DNA from: Chrysomallon squamiferum
Lineage: Eukaryota > Mollusca > Gastropoda > Neomphalida > Peltospiridae
Assembly (NCBI GenBank): GCA_012295275.1
Contig: CM022665.1
Location: 18,677,650 to 18,741,649 of the forward strand
Length of the DNA stretch: 64,000 nucleotides
Direction of reading: 5' to 3'
Shown here in pieces: positions 63,746 through 64,000 of this stretch. The number at the start of each line of letters is the position of its first letter. Position 1 is the first letter of the stretch. The notes under the pieces are model-generated. The model saw only the letters and a program-made list of their open reading frames with translations. It made no database searches and was not told where the DNA came from. The position numbers and the translations under genes are program-made.

Positions 63746-64000
63746 AATGCATATAACCCTGCATGTATGTGTATACATATGTATTTGTAATAGTATGAGC
63801 ATGTCTGTGTGTGTTTCTGTACATGTGTTTTCTTAACATAAAGGTATTATATCACTTTAGAGGTAGCTAACGTTTAATAGGCCAAGAGGTATTCAGTATT
63901 AAAAATTCCATTTTTCTCTAATCATTTTTAAATGTTTAAATATGTCTTATTTTATGTCATTATTGGTTTTTTTTATGAGAAATGTCAGTATGTGAAAAAT

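Larger units (their letters stand above)
48428..64000 (+). other. Intron 4 (continues past window)
   Basis: No further phase-0 exon was recognised in the remaining 15.6 kb. Contents are poly-A/T tracts, microsatellites, a 40-bp tandem repeat (52470-52572), the second MULE-type copy (60213-60697), CCAT-rich repeats (58765-58990) and a complex TAAT-rich island (61640-61960). Confidence 0.5.

Overview
The window is AT-rich animal nuclear DNA. It has very long introns, many simple repeats and no prokaryotic-style gene packing. Repeated tRNA-type SINE fragments carry a core ('...ATATAAAAGATC..TTGCTGCTAAT...') and, in the best copies, a tail ('...TTGAGGTATCTTTAAATAAATATTCATTC') that I associate with mollusc genomes. 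A mollusc, probably a gastropod, is therefore the most likely source. This is recall of a repeat family, not a database search.

One gene is supported, on the + strand and running off the right edge. Four exons (664-887, 8766-8844, 31606-32159, 48365-48427) have canonical AG/GT borders, and their reading phases join without a frameshift (0, 1, 0). Together they encode about 306 residues that are largely acidic, Ser-rich and probably disordered, with a basic nuclear-localisation-like cluster. I do not recognise the family. A possible 36-codon cassette exon (26078-26185) lies in intron 2 and would also keep the frame.

The rest is intronic DNA: 7.9 kb, 22.8 kb, 16.2 kb and more than 15.5 kb. It holds decayed transposons: at least eight SINE remnants; a short family of MULE-type elements with a CCCATTTGGTC terminal repeat (two internally deleted copies with transposase C-terminal remnants and one end fragment); a 759-bp pogo/Tigger-like element with TA target duplication and a broken N-terminal helix-turn-helix; and a ~285-bp near-perfect palindrome. 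It also holds a 46-bp minisatellite, several eroded tandem arrays of 40-110 bp units and dozens of microsatellites. A few complex, TAAT-rich or higher-GC islands could be conserved non-coding elements. No rRNA, tRNA gene, CRISPR or complete mobile-element gene was seen.
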